DNA of 5,542 bases, from NCBI GenBank assembly GCA_031276335.1, contig JAISNH010000046.1:1-5542 (forward strand), read 5' to 3'. This document shows positions 5,495 to 5,542 of the stretch, piece after piece. Position 1 is the first letter of the stretch. Each line of letters opens with the position of its first letter. The position numbers and the translations under genes were made by a program. The stretch comes from Rickettsiales bacterium. GTDB lineage: Bacteria; Pseudomonadota; Alphaproteobacteria; Rs-D84; CACZYB01. The notes beneath the pieces are model-generated. The model did not search any database. It worked only from the letters and a program-made list of their open reading frames with translations, and was not told where the DNA came from.

Positions 5495-5542
5495 CCCGGC
5501 CTGCTCCGGTATAGCGCTAATCCCTGTCATAGCGGCACTTGA

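Noticed and set aside
1163..5530. A 1,455-codon open frame on the minus strand
   Set aside because: It is the exact codon-by-codon complement of mrcA, murA and nrdR, which are certain genes. It has no domain, no start context and a His/Arg/Leu-rich composition typical of antisense shadows in GC-rich DNA. It exists because the sense genes lack TTA, CTA and TCA codons.
5495..5542. A terminator or a new gene after nrdR
   Set aside because: CCGG...CCGG and AGCGCT can form only very short stems without a T-run, and no start codon with a ribosome binding site is visible before the window ends.

Overview
The window most likely comes from an uncultured, host-associated alphaproteobacterium. The bifunctional penicillin-binding protein has the proteobacterial PBP1A layout (a PBP1A-type insert between its two enzymatic domains and a CxxC before the KTG motif). 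The gut alphaproteobacteria known mainly from metagenomes (RF32 / 'Enterousia'-like lineages) often encode runs of small secreted proteins with CPAGTY repeats like those at the left end. This assignment is inference from remembered family patterns, not a database result. The genetic code looks standard: Trp is TGG, and TGA, TAG and TAA all act as stops.

Left part (1-631): the end of one Cys-rich CPAGTY-repeat protein, then 16 nt, then a complete 154-residue secreted relative with a signal peptide, four CxxC repeat units and a Cys-rich tail. They are probably co-transcribed surface or envelope proteins of unknown function. The second gene turns AT-rich and uses codons that the rest of the window avoids.

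Middle (632-1009): a 378-nt non-coding stretch dense in small structures. It holds a terminator-like hairpin whose U-tract is better on the minus strand, a 10-bp perfect inverted repeat, a 24-nt direct repeat 113 nt apart, a degenerate REP-like palindrome, a GC-rich hairpin and a good sigma70-type promoter for the next operon.

Right part (1010-5494): a tight, high-GC, three-gene operon, mrcA (PBP1A) - murA - nrdR. Each gap is 9 nt, each downstream gene has a strong Shine-Dalgarno overlapping the previous stop, and all three genes lie in the same reading frame. MurA starts peptidoglycan precursor synthesis by adding enolpyruvate to UDP-GlcNAc. PBP1A polymerises and cross-links the finished glycan outside the inner membrane. 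NrdR is the zinc-ribbon/ATP-cone repressor of ribonucleotide reductase genes. The arrangement would couple cell-wall growth with control of dNTP supply. The last 48 nt (5495-5542) hold no gene or terminator that I recognise.

I do not see a defence island, CRISPR array, tRNA/rRNA, transposase or other new multi-gene system. The items most worth a second look are the secreted Cys-rich repeat family, the repeat-rich spacer, the operon make-up and the strong codon avoidance in the operon.
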